Positions 27,101-34,882 of a stretch of DNA of 64,000 bases are shown in pieces. Both the position numbers and the translations under genes were made by a program. The stretch's first letter is position 1. Each line of letters begins with the position of its first letter. The notes under the pieces are model-generated. The model did not search any database, was not told the DNA's origin, and saw only the letters and a list, made by a program, of their open reading frames with translations. Origin of the DNA: CAIQPS01 sp963843455 (GTDB lineage Bacteria; Actinomycetota; Thermoleophilia; RBG-16-64-13); contig CAWJKE010000008.1 of NCBI GenBank assembly GCA_963843455.1, positions 1-64,000 of the forward strand. The letters run 5' to 3'.

Positions 27101-27556
27101 CGTGACCGCCCAACTCGGCAGCCGCCTCCTGTCGGTCGCGACCAGCCGGTCGAGCGGCCGGGGCGCGTCCATGCCGCCCAAGTAGCTGCGGAGATGCCGG
27201 AGCAGGTCGCCGGAGTCGCGGATGCTGGGGTACACGTCGACGAAGCGGAAGAGCTGGGTCTTGAACACAGGGTCGGCCATGGCCTGGGCGAGGATGCGGC
27301 GCTGCATGGCCCGGCCGGTGACGAACGAGGCAGCCGCCTTGGCAGGACCGCGCTCGATCGTCGCCTCGTAGAGCTGCATGCCTATCTCGTGGATGCGAAG
27401 CTCGGGGTCAGGTGGAGACTCGAGGACCTCCTCGTCCGGCTCGTCGCCGACCTCCACCTCGACTGGGGCCTCCTCCTCGATGGCGGCTTCCGCTTCGTCC
27501 GCCGGCAGGTCCGTCAGATCGGGCGGCTCGGCCCCCTTAGCGCGCTCCGGTGACAT
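24140..27556 (-). CDS. putA: Bifunctional proline dehydrogenase / P5C dehydrogenase (PutA)
   Basis: The protein has 1138 residues. An acidic N-terminal tail (about 50 residues) precedes a proline dehydrogenase domain with LHGMADSIRRA, REYVPVGEIIPGMAYLVRRL and NESFLR, which bind FAD and proline. The second half is an aldehyde dehydrogenase that oxidises glutamate semialdehyde with NAD: APWNFPLAIP, FTGSLDVG, ITEMGGKNAI (Glu) and AGQKCSACSR (catalytic Cys). An unusual insertion of about 110 residues, rich in Ala, Gly, Glu and Pro, splits the ALDH domain between VGKREAALVV and GYFVSPHIF. It lies 3 bases after the CMD-family gene and is cotranscribed with it. Confidence 0.92.
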   Translation of the reverse strand: MSPERAKGAEPPDLTDLPADEAEAAIEEEAPVEVEVGDEPDEEVLESPPDPELRIHEIGMQLYEATIERGPAKAAASFVTGRAMQRRILAQAMADPVFKTQLFRFVDVYPSIRDSGDLLRHLRSYLGGMDAPRPLDRLVATDRRRLPSWAVTRLTERGMQRMAETLIAGRDATDALPTLKRLRRRHTGFTLDILGEACLSDAESEEYARRYHDLLDYLPAKVARWGEDRTIDHSPYGPEPRVNVSLKVSSLYSQIDPLDFEGSRRALASTLKPLFLKARDNGVFLSIDVERFVHRDLTYAAFADLCRDPDLRDYAHLGIAVQAYMRDSAEIVQGLLYLARDRGTPFTVRLVKGAYWDYETILAAQEHWPPPVFLSKAETDAQFERLAKRIIDNWQWTRPALATHNLRSIAVGIAAAEAVGLPATAVEIQVLHGMADSIRRACVGHGYRVREYVPVGEIIPGMAYLVRRLLENTANESFLRLTFAQHEDPKSLLAPPVVKPVAEAAAPEGSEPPQPNEGETCLPFRNEPHTDFAREENRSAMEKALATIAASAGRDYPLLIDGSSMQTGDWLNSTNPARPSHVVGRVAAAGEADADRALDSAVGAFHFWRDTPAAERADLLFKAAAGMRAQRFELAALEVMEAGKPWREADADVCEAIDFLEYYGREILRLSEVWQLSDVPGESDLYFYEPRGVAVVIAPWNFPLAIPTGMVAAALAAGNSVVFKPATPTPVLGYAMVRILHEAGVPGGVLSFLPGPGGEIGDYLAADPRVDLVAFTGSLDVGLSIMGRASGAAPGQRSIKRVITEMGGKNAIIIDTDADLDAAVEGVLVSAFGYAGQKCSACSRVVVLDTIYDQFLRRLTQATASLRSGDPADPGTRIGPVISADARDRILGYIEVGKREAALVVPAGAGGEAPGAVGGGADDSPEPEVEAPDGTPLTPAVAALMGDIDPQTFADAMESDPGALGTAQGDAAEEAGETEEAPAPLAGEAAIGPAVAGPEAAEEPGYFVSPHIFSDVPPDSTIAQEEIFGPVLCVIRARNFDEALEQALGVRYGLTGGLYSRNPTHIMRAAREFRVGNLYINRPITGAMVGRQPFGGSRMSGIGSKAGGPDYLLQFMEPRVVTENTVRRGFAPDTPPTD

Positions 27557-27559
27557 GGC

Positions 27560-27862
27560 TTACTCGCCTTTGTACTCGCGGTAGGCCTGCATGAAGGTCG
27601 GGAATCCGCACGTGGGGATGACCAGCAAGAGGGCATGAAGGATCTCGTTCTCGTTGGCTCCGGCTTCGCGGGCTCGGGCGACCTGGGTCGTGACCGAGGT
27701 CAGGTGGAGGCTGGCGGCCGCGATGCCTATCTTCACTAGGGAGCGGGTCTTCTCGTCGAGGGGACCCTGCTCGTGGACCATACGGCCCAGTTCTTCGTTC
27801 TTCTCGAGGATCTCGGGGAATTGCGCGCGGAATTCGGCGTAGAGCCCGGGGACTTCTTTCAT
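27560..27862 (-). CDS. Carboxymuconolactone decarboxylase/AhpD-like protein
   Basis: The protein has 100 residues: LDEKTRSLVKIGIAAASLH, then ANENEILHALLLVIPTCGFP. This is the CMD helical fold. The AhpD CxxC pair is missing, with only one Cys near the end of the motif. A ribosome binding site (GGAGG) precedes the ATG. It is the first gene of a two-gene operon with putA; its role there is unknown. Confidence 0.8.
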   Translation of the reverse strand: MKEVPGLYAEFRAQFPEILEKNEELGRMVHEQGPLDEKTRSLVKIGIAAASLHLTSVTTQVARAREAGANENEILHALLLVIPTCGFPTFMQAYREYKGE

Positions 27863-27978
27863 GGCTCCTCCTTGATTTCGTCGTGCCTTCCTCGTGGAGA
27901 GAGACTGCACGCGGTCAGCACTCGACAGTGTTTCTCTCATTGGCCATCGTAGCGCGAAGTCCTCTGGAGCGGCCGATC

Positions 27979-29670
27979 CTACTTGGTCCCGGCCATGACC
28001 AGATGATTCGCGTTGCCGTCGCTCCAGATGAGGTCCGGCCCCCGCACCTGGTAGCCCATCACGGCCGTCACGTCGGCCGGGTGCCACGTGCCATCGGAGC
28101 CGGCCCAGAGAACGACAAGCCGGCCGTCGGGGGAGACGCCCGACAAGAACTGGGTAGCTTCCAGGACCGCGTAGTCAGGAGGCTTTGCGTGGCTTGCCGC
28201 CCAGACGGCGGTTCCGGCGACGCCGACCTGCGAGGTGGAGTGGTCTAAGGAGTAGGCAAAGTTCTGGCCGGTCCTGGCCGTCAGGTCCTCGGTGTGCCAT
28301 TGCCCTTGAACGTCCCGCCAGAAGTGGATCAAGTTCTGCTGCTTGTCGACCCCGGCGAAATGCGCCTCTTTCGGCGATCCGCCCGGGGGAGCGTGAAGCC
28401 GGATGATCGAGTCGCCGCCGCCATCCGCCGCGAAGATCACTCCCGTCAGCGTCGATACATCCGTCACCTTCCACGGCGTGTCGGTAGACGTGCGCTCGAG
28501 AAGCTGGAAATGGCCCGCGGTGGTGAGGATCGCGAGCGGGTTCTGGAACTGGGATGGATCCCAGTAGTCCTTGTTCTGCCAGTCCCACCACGACAACCAG
28601 CCGCCCAGACTTACCCCAGGGTCGGCGTTCTCCGTAGTGGTCTCCTGCGTGATGTCCTCGAGCGTCCACGTGCCGTCAGCCGCCCGGCGGTAGAGCAGCA
28701 TGTGATCCAGGAGACAAGAGGAAGCGATGGTGGTGTCGGACACGCCGAGCGGGTCGGTGAAGAACGTCGCCTCCTTCTTGGCGACCCTCCCCGTGAGCTT
28801 GCTGGGATTCTCCGCCGACCACTGCCCGCTGGGGGCAAGGCGGAAGTAGAGCAGTTCGTCGTCCGGATCGAGCGCGCAGACCTCCACGGTCGCCCCGTCC
28901 GCGGCGACGCGGGCCGACCCCACGTGCGCCACCGGGATGCCGGTGATGGAGGTGAGGTTCTCGGACTTGACGCCTCCCAATTGCACCTGCCCCGGGTCAT
29001 GCGTTTTGAACCAGAAGTGGATGAGGTTGTCGGCGATGTCGGTGGCGAAGACGTGGATGGTCTTGTCCGCGCCTGTCCCCATCATCGCGAGTGGGCTGGC
29101 CAGAGGGCTGTTGAAGGCTCGCCCGCCGAGGAGTTCGCGCAATGGTTGTCCGGTCGGCGCCGGGACCTTGGTGGACGCTGATTCGTGAGAGTCGGAATCG
29201 TCGAAGCGCATAGACACCACCAGGAGTCTCCCGTCTTCTCCGGTCGCGAAGAGGTAGTCGCGCCTTGAGACCGGGTCGGCATAGACGTACGGGTCGCCGA
29301 TGATCCGAGAGCCGTTGGGATTGAAGTCTGCGTCCGGGATGGAGAAGTCTTCTATCTGGTTCGGATCCCAGTAATCCCCGAGGCGCCACCAGAGGTGGAG
29401 TAGCTCGGCCGCGGGCTTCACGGGCTTCTCCACGGTAGCCTCGACCGTGGTCTCGGTGGTCATATCGGGCGCCGTGGTCGTCGAGGCGACATCGGAAGTG
29501 CTCGCCGAGGCCATCGTGGTGGAGGGCGCTGACGAGGCGGTGGTGGTTGTCGGCTGGTCGCCTGCGCAGCCCGCGAAGAACGCGGCGCCGGCGAGCACCG
29601 CGGTAGTCGCGCCCACGCAGATGCCCAGGAGAAGTGCATGGCGAAAGACGTCGGCAAAGTATGCACGCAT
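27979..29670 (-). CDS. Secreted lipoprotein with lectin-like beta-propeller repeats
   Basis: The protein has 563 residues. A signal peptide ends in the lipobox FFAGC; a Thr/Ser-rich linker follows. At least six repeats of the type L-[IL]-[HY]-F-[WR]-x(4-6)-G-x-W-x3-D-[LV]-T are seen, for example LIHFWRDVQGQW, LVVLWAGSDGTW, LLYFRLAPSGQW and LLYRRAADGTW. This pattern resembles PLL/fucose-lectin-type propellers. The ATG at 29670 has GGAGG 8 bases upstream; the TTG at 29685 is less likely. Anchored on the outer face of the membrane; a sugar-binding role is inference. Confidence 0.65.
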   Translation of the reverse strand: MRAYFADVFRHALLLGICVGATTAVLAGAAFFAGCAGDQPTTTTASSAPSTTMASASTSDVASTTTAPDMTTETTVEATVEKPVKPAAELLHLWWRLGDYWDPNQIEDFSIPDADFNPNGSRIIGDPYVYADPVSRRDYLFATGEDGRLLVVSMRFDDSDSHESASTKVPAPTGQPLRELLGGRAFNSPLASPLAMMGTGADKTIHVFATDIADNLIHFWFKTHDPGQVQLGGVKSENLTSITGIPVAHVGSARVAADGATVEVCALDPDDELLYFRLAPSGQWSAENPSKLTGRVAKKEATFFTDPLGVSDTTIASSCLLDHMLLYRRAADGTWTLEDITQETTTENADPGVSLGGWLSWWDWQNKDYWDPSQFQNPLAILTTAGHFQLLERTSTDTPWKVTDVSTLTGVIFAADGGGDSIIRLHAPPGGSPKEAHFAGVDKQQNLIHFWRDVQGQWHTEDLTARTGQNFAYSLDHSTSQVGVAGTAVWAASHAKPPDYAVLEATQFLSGVSPDGRLVVLWAGSDGTWHPADVTAVMGYQVRGPDLIWSDGNANHLVMAGTK

Positions 29671-29792
29671 GGAAATCGCCTCCAAGGGATGCCCGGCCAG
29701 GAATGATCGGCCGTCTCCAACGATGACGGTTTCGCCTGAAGTATAGGCGCAAGTATGATGGTGTGCAGGAGTCTCATCTCGGGGAGGTAGTC

Positions 29793-30455
29793 ATGGCCAG
29801 CGACGCTCCGGCGAAACTAGACCTCAAGAAGCAGCTCAAGCATCTCTATCTACCCTCGGCCAAGGAATGTGTGCTGGTCCAGGTGCCAGAGATGCAGTTC
29901 GCGATGATCGACGGCCAGATAGAGCCCGGACTGATGCCCGGCGACTCTCCCGGTTTTGCCGCCGCCATCGGGGCTCTCTACGGGACCTCCTACACCCTGA
30001 AGTTCATGTCCAAGAAGCGGGTGGAAAACCCGATCGACTACACGGTCATGGCTCTCGAGGGCCTGTGGACGACTCCGGAAGGGGGCGCCGATTATGCCGC
30101 GTCCGACCAGTGGCTTTGGACGCTCATGATGATGCAGCCCGACCATATAACCGAGAACATGTTCGCGGAGGCCCTCGGGCAGTTGCGCACGAAGCGCGCC
30201 AAGGAGGGGGCGGACACGCAGCCGCTCGACCGGCTCCGGCTCGAGCGCTTCGAAGAAGGACTCTGCGTCCAGGTGATGCACATCGGCCCGTACGCCGATG
30301 AGCCGGCGACTCTCATGCGCATGGGTGAATTCGTGGACCAGAACGGGTACCGGTTCCACGGGCGCCATCACGAGATCTACCTGGGCGACCCGCGCACGGC
30401 CAAGCCCGAGAACCTGAAAACGGTGCTGCGCCACCAGGTCGTCCCCGTCGAGTGA
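29793..30455 (+). CDS. GyrI-like small-molecule-binding protein (COG4832 type)
   Basis: The protein has 220 residues. It begins with LDLKKQLKHLYLPSAKE and contains FAMIDGQIEP, YTLKFMSKKR, ALEGLW, VMHIGPYADEPATL and HHEIYLGDPRTA, a full match to the stand-alone GyrI-like domain family. GGGGAGG precedes the ATG at 29793. The ligand is unknown. Confidence 0.85.
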   Translation: MASDAPAKLDLKKQLKHLYLPSAKECVLVQVPEMQFAMIDGQIEPGLMPGDSPGFAAAIGALYGTSYTLKFMSKKRVENPIDYTVMALEGLWTTPEGGADYAASDQWLWTLMMMQPDHITENMFAEALGQLRTKRAKEGADTQPLDRLRLERFEEGLCVQVMHIGPYADEPATLMRMGEFVDQNGYRFHGRHHEIYLGDPRTAKPENLKTVLRHQVVPVE

Positions 30456-30480
30456 GCACCGACGCTGTGGCCCCCACCAG

Positions 30481-31302
30481 ATGACGCCGGACCGCGGGGG
30501 CCGCCCGGGGGCGGGTCGCGCGGGCGTCGCTGCCGCGCTTCTGGGAGCGGTCGCGCTGCTCGCCATCTTCGTCGTCCTCGCCCTGGCCTCCGGTCCCGAT
30601 TCCGCCCTCTCGGGCTGGGACCGGCGGGTCTCCGACGGTTTCATCGCCTGGCGCACCCCGGGGCGCAGCCAGTTCTTCTGGGCGATCACTCTGCTCGGCA
30701 ACGCTCCCATGCTGGCAGCATTGGCGTTCTCGGTCGTCCTGTTGCTGGCCGTGTGGGGGAGGCGAGCGCACGCCACGTTGGTGGCCGTGGGGTTACTAAT
30801 CGGTTGGGGGGTCTCCGAAGTGGCGAAGGCAGTGGTCGGCCGGCCGCGACCGCCGGTGGACGATGCCCTCATCGCGATGCCCAGCTCGGGCAGCATGCCG
30901 TCGGGACATGCTCTGACCACGCTGGTCTTCCTCGCCCTGCTCGTCTACGTGGCGTTCCGGTGGCGCCGGGGAGGGCTCGGCTGGGCGTGGGCGGCCCTCG
31001 TGGTAGCCGCGGTCATCGCCGGGCTCATCGGGGTGTCGCGGATCTACCTGGGTGTCCACTGGCTGTCCGACGTGTTGGGCGGTTGGGTCCTGGGCGGTGC
31101 CTGGCTGTTGGTCTTCCTGAGCGGCATCTGGAGGTATCTGCGCCACGTCCGTTCATTCGCAGGGGTGGATTCGCGGCTGTCCGCACCTCGTCCGCCCGCC
31201 AGGGTCGCGGTGCGGATCGCCGCCGTGGTGTTCGCGGTGATCCTGTGTGTGGCCGCGTACATCCTGACCGCACACGCCGACCCTTTGCTCACGGATTTGT
31301 GA
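30481..31302 (+). CDS. PAP2-superfamily membrane phosphatase
   Basis: The protein has 273 residues with about six transmembrane helices. The three phosphatase motifs are intact: KAVVGRPRPP (KxxxxxxRP), MPSGHA (PSGH) and SRIYLGVHWLSD (SRxxxxxHxxxD). It dephosphorylates lipid phosphates such as undecaprenyl pyrophosphate or phosphatidic acid at the outer membrane leaflet. A separate UppP (BacA type) is encoded at 61008. Confidence 0.88.
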   Translation: MTPDRGGRPGAGRAGVAAALLGAVALLAIFVVLALASGPDSALSGWDRRVSDGFIAWRTPGRSQFFWAITLLGNAPMLAALAFSVVLLLAVWGRRAHATLVAVGLLIGWGVSEVAKAVVGRPRPPVDDALIAMPSSGSMPSGHALTTLVFLALLVYVAFRWRRGGLGWAWAALVVAAVIAGLIGVSRIYLGVHWLSDVLGGWVLGGAWLLVFLSGIWRYLRHVRSFAGVDSRLSAPRPPARVAVRIAAVVFAVILCVAAYILTAHADPLLTDL

Positions 31303-31371
31303 TACTGAGACGACAGCGGGGCGCGGGGCCCGGAAGCGAGGATCCAGACCGACGAGGAGAGTGGGGTGACC

Positions 31372-32229
31372 ATGAGCTACAAGAAGATCGTCACCGGGAT
31401 TGTTGTGGCGACGGCCCTCGGGGCGACGGTATTCCTGACTGGGTGCAGTGTCGCCACGGGACCCACGCAGGAGCTGGTGATCGACGAGCCTCTCGGCAGC
31501 GCCGCGGTCACCGATGTGACCCTGGCCATGGGTGCCGGCAAGCTCAGCGTCCAGCCGGGGGCCCCCGGCCTGGCCTCGGGGGTCATCCGCTACAACGTGG
31601 TGCGCTGGAAACCGGATGTCACCCGGACAGACGCCGCGCTGACCATCAAGCAGGGGAACACGAAGGGTCTGTCGGGTTTGGGAAGCGACATCGTCAACGA
31701 CTGGGACCTCAAGCTGGGAATCGCTCCCATACGCCTAGCCGTGACGGCCGGCGCCTACGAAGGCACGTACGAGCTGGGCGGGTTGTCGCTGCAGAGATTG
31801 AGCATCAAGGATGGGGCGTCCAAGAGCCACGTGAGCTTCTCGGCTCCCAACCCGAGCCAGATGGAATCGCTCACCTACGAGACGGGAGCTTCTTCGGTCA
31901 CGCTGACCGGCCTGGGCGACGCGAACTTCAAGAAGATGGCGTTCAAAGGCGGCGCGGGCTCGTTCACCCTCGACTTCTCCGGACAGTTGCGGAGTGACGG
32001 TTCGGTCGGCATCGAGGCGGGAGTGGGGAGCGTGCACATCATCGTCCCGGCCGGCACAGCGGCAAAGGTCACAATCAAGGGCAGGCTGACAGACGTCACC
32101 CAGGAGGGGGAATGGGTGACGGCGGGCGGCACATACAGCACCCCGGCCGCCGGTGCCGGTAAACAGGGCAAGCTCCTCACTGTCACCGTGGATATGAGCG
32201 TGGGGAGCCTGACGCTCACCACCCAGTGA
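31372..32229 (+). CDS. Lipoprotein with toast-rack (DUF2154/DUF4097-like) beta repeat domain
   Basis: The protein has about 285 residues. The signal peptide has the lipobox FLTGCS. The mature part is a repetitive beta-solenoid-like sequence with Gly spacing (LAMGAGKLSV, YETGASSVTLTGLG, FKGGAGSFTLDFSGQLRSDG, IEAGVGSVHIIVPAGT). This pattern is typical of toast-rack domains of LiaF/LiaG-type envelope stress proteins. An in-frame GTG at 31366 is an alternative start. Confidence 0.7.
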   Translation: MSYKKIVTGIVVATALGATVFLTGCSVATGPTQELVIDEPLGSAAVTDVTLAMGAGKLSVQPGAPGLASGVIRYNVVRWKPDVTRTDAALTIKQGNTKGLSGLGSDIVNDWDLKLGIAPIRLAVTAGAYEGTYELGGLSLQRLSIKDGASKSHVSFSAPNPSQMESLTYETGASSVTLTGLGDANFKKMAFKGGAGSFTLDFSGQLRSDGSVGIEAGVGSVHIIVPAGTAAKVTIKGRLTDVTQEGEWVTAGGTYSTPAAGAGKQGKLLTVTVDMSVGSLTLTTQ

Positions 32230-32236
32230 GCCCCGG

Positions 32237-32974
32237 ATGAGCGGCTCCGCCGAGAGCCCGGCCGTCTGGTTGGAGGGGGTGCGGATACGGGGGGATGACC
32301 TCCCCGATCGAGGCATCTACCCGTTCAACGTGCCGGCGTTCCAGCAGCGGCAGGAGCTCCGCCTCACCGAGAATGTGGCCTTCCTTGTCGGCGAGAACGG
32401 ATCGGGAAAATCGACGTTGATCGAGGCGATCGCGCGCCGCTGCGGCTTCCACATCTGGGCGCAGCCCAAGAGGAGCCGCGCAGAGGCCGGCGCGCCGGCG
32501 TGGGCGCTCAGCGACTACGTCGACGTGTCCCTGGCCAAGAGCTCGGTGAGGGGCGGGCTCTTCAGTGCCGAGAGCTTCAGGGAGTGGGCGGAGTTCATCG
32601 ACGATGTTACCGATGTCGATCCCGGGCAGGCCCGCTACCACGGAGGAGAGAAGTTGACGCTCCGCTCCCGCGGGGAAGGTCTTCTCGCCTACTTCCGTGG
32701 CCGGTATCAGATCCCGGGGCTGTACTTCCTCGACGAGCCCGAAGCCGCACTCTCGCCGGCAAGTCAGCTCGAACTGCTGCGTCTGCTCTCGGAGTATCGC
32801 CGGCGCGGTCATGCCCAGTTCGTCATCGCCACCCATTCACCGGTGATCATGGCGGTGAAGGGGGCCCAGGTCTTCGTGCTGGGCGACGGGCTTATCGTAG
32901 AGACCTGCTACGAACAGACGTCCCACTACCGGCTATATCGGGATTTCATGGCCGATCCGGGTTCGTACAGGTGA
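32237..32974 (+). CDS. Predicted ATPase, COG3910/ABC-like
   Basis: The protein has 245 residues. Walker A GENGSGKST, a Q-loop-like region, Walker B LYFLDEPEAALSP and the switch His in ATHSPV are all present. The family is a compact soluble ABC-type ATPase without membrane partner, function unknown. It starts 7 bases after the lipoprotein gene, suggesting a shared transcript. Confidence 0.88.
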   Translation: MSGSAESPAVWLEGVRIRGDDLPDRGIYPFNVPAFQQRQELRLTENVAFLVGENGSGKSTLIEAIARRCGFHIWAQPKRSRAEAGAPAWALSDYVDVSLAKSSVRGGLFSAESFREWAEFIDDVTDVDPGQARYHGGEKLTLRSRGEGLLAYFRGRYQIPGLYFLDEPEAALSPASQLELLRLLSEYRRRGHAQFVIATHSPVIMAVKGAQVFVLGDGLIVETCYEQTSHYRLYRDFMADPGSYR

Positions 32975-32982
32975 CTTGCCGG

Positions 32983-33429
32983 CTACTTGACCGTCACGGT
33001 CACCGAGTAGGTCTGGATGGGCGCCACGCCGGTTTCGAAGGGACGAGCGTAGTCGAACCTCAGGACCACCTGCCCGGGGGCCATCGCCTTGAAGTCGAAA
33101 GTGAAGGTGCCGCCGCCACCCACGAGGCTTGGATCGGTGGACTCCTGCGTGTAGGCCGCGTCGCCCTGCTGCTGCAGCACGGCCGCGTCCTTGTCGCTTA
33201 GGGAGGTCGACCAAGAGTACCCGGTGGTCGGGTTGCCGGGGAGGATGACCTGGACGGTATCGCCCACTTTGATCGTGACCGTCTTGCCGTTATCGGCTTC
33301 GGTCAGTTTGACCGGGCCGCTCGCCGCGCCGCCCTGGCTACCACAGCCCGCGCCCGCGATCGCCGTCCCCACGATGATGAGAACAAGGACGGCTGCCACG
33401 ATACCTTGATATTTGCCGAACCTGCGCAT
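32983..33429 (-). CDS. Chagasin-like protease inhibitor (I42 family) lipoprotein
   Basis: The protein has 148 residues. A signal peptide ends in an AGAGC lipobox. The mature domain shows the three chagasin loops: NPTTGYSW, GGGGT (GxGG-like) and YARPFE (RPW/F), which in the family insert into the cleft of papain-type cysteine proteases. The ATG at 33429 has GGAGG 8 bases upstream. Likely a membrane-tethered periplasmic or surface inhibitor. Confidence 0.85.
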   Translation of the reverse strand: MRRFGKYQGIVAAVLVLIIVGTAIAGAGCGSQGGAASGPVKLTEADNGKTVTIKVGDTVQVILPGNPTTGYSWSTSLSDKDAAVLQQQGDAAYTQESTDPSLVGGGGTFTFDFKAMAPGQVVLRFDYARPFETGVAPIQTYSVTVTVK

Positions 33430-33524
33430 CTCGCACCCCTCCAATCAAAAGACTCACACCCCGTTTGTCTTTTCGGTTGCCGCTACGACGGGGCAAGGGT
33501 GACTTTGGTTTCGGAGACTCGAGC

Positions 33525-34682
33525 CTACTGCTCTGACGGCTTTTCGCCGCCCGGTTCCACGCCAAAGGGCACGGCTGACTGACGAGCCGCGGTGCGGCGG
33601 AACGCGCGTCGGCGCCTCCACGCGACCAGAGCGAGCAGGGCCAGGATCGCCAGAGTGGTGACGACGATGACCAGGGCCGACAGCCCTTGGACGGCCATGG
33701 CCACGATGTTCGCCACCATGGTGATGCTCAGCAGAAGGACGACTGTGTGGGCCGGCGACAGTCCCCGCGCGAGGAGCCGGTGGTGGATGTGATCCGTGCC
33801 GGGGCTGGAGATGGGGTTCCTCCGTTCGAGCAGGCGCCGGAATATGACGATCACCGTGTCGAGCAACGGCACGAAGAGGAAGAGCATGGTGGGGAACAGA
33901 GAGAAGAGGGTGGTTACTTTGAGCCCCCCCAGGATGCTCGTGGCCGCCAGCACGAAGCCAAAGAAGTAGGCCCCGCTATCTCCCATGATGATGCGCGAGG
34001 GCGGGAAGTTGTGCCGCAAGAAGCCGAGCGCCGCACCTCCCACGGCCGCCAAGACAAGGGTGGAGGCGGCCTTGCTCTGGACCTGAGCCGAGACGGCCAG
34101 CAGACTCATGGCAGTGATGAAACTCACTCCTCCGGCCAGACCGTCCACGCCGTCGATCAAGTTGACCGCGTTCGTGATGGCCATCACCCAGATGACTGTG
34201 AAGATGACCGAGAGGGTCACCGCCATACTCCCACCGAAGGCCACGTTGATCCGGATGCCGGTGCTCACCAGCAGCAGGGCGGCGATCAACTGCACGCCCA
34301 GGCGGAACACGGGAGGCAGGCCGAACTGGTCGTCTATGAAGCCAGCCATGATCAAGAAAGATCCGCCGAGCAGGATGGCCAGCACGCCCACCTGTACCTG
34401 CTCGATGACGATGGGGCGGAGCAGGGTGGCGATGATCAGGGCCACGGTGACCGAGGCGAAGATGGCCAGCCCGCCCGCATTGGGCAGGGGCTCCTTGTTG
34501 AGGCGCCGCGGGTTCGGCTCGTCGGCCCAGCCGACCTTCAGCGAGAAGACCCTGAGCCGGGGTATGAAGCGCCACGCCGCGAGCCCCGCGATGGCGAACG
34601 TGAGGATCACGGTTATCCATCCCGTGCGCCCGGGCGCCGCGATGCCTAATGCGTGAAGGAGATCGACTATGTGATCAAGCAC
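33525..34682 (-). CDS. WecA/MraY-like undecaprenyl-phosphate sugar-1-phosphate transferase
   Basis: The protein has about 385 residues with 10-11 transmembrane helices. Family motifs are clear: FIDDQFGLP (catalytic DD), NAVNLIDGVDGLAGG, IIMGDSGAYFFGF and the WecA-type DHIHHRLL (HIHH). It transfers GlcNAc-1-P (or a related sugar phosphate) to undecaprenyl phosphate, initiating cell-wall polymer synthesis. The start is uncertain: the GTG at 34682 gives a natural N-terminus but no good ribosome binding site. Divergent from the radical SAM gene. Confidence 0.88.
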   Translation of the reverse strand: MLDHIVDLLHALGIAAPGRTGWITVILTFAIAGLAAWRFIPRLRVFSLKVGWADEPNPRRLNKEPLPNAGGLAIFASVTVALIIATLLRPIVIEQVQVGVLAILLGGSFLIMAGFIDDQFGLPPVFRLGVQLIAALLLVSTGIRINVAFGGSMAVTLSVIFTVIWVMAITNAVNLIDGVDGLAGGVSFITAMSLLAVSAQVQSKAASTLVLAAVGGAALGFLRHNFPPSRIIMGDSGAYFFGFVLAATSILGGLKVTTLFSLFPTMLFLFVPLLDTVIVIFRRLLERRNPISSPGTDHIHHRLLARGLSPAHTVVLLLSITMVANIVAMAVQGLSALVIVVTTLAILALLALVAWRRRRAFRRTAARQSAVPFGVEPGGEKPSEQ

Positions 34683-34882
34683 GTAGCGGCACCAACTGCT
34701 TGTCCCTTGGTTATCAATAGCCGTGGTCAGCAGAATCGTATCATTGGCGGAGGGAGCCCGGCAGCCTCCACAGGCATCGCGCGCATCCGCTCCGGGGCTA
34801 GGCGGGCCGGGACCCGTGCGGTACAGTGTCGGGCGAGAAGCCAACGGCCCGCGGGCCTCATCGAAATGGAAGCATCCCGAGC

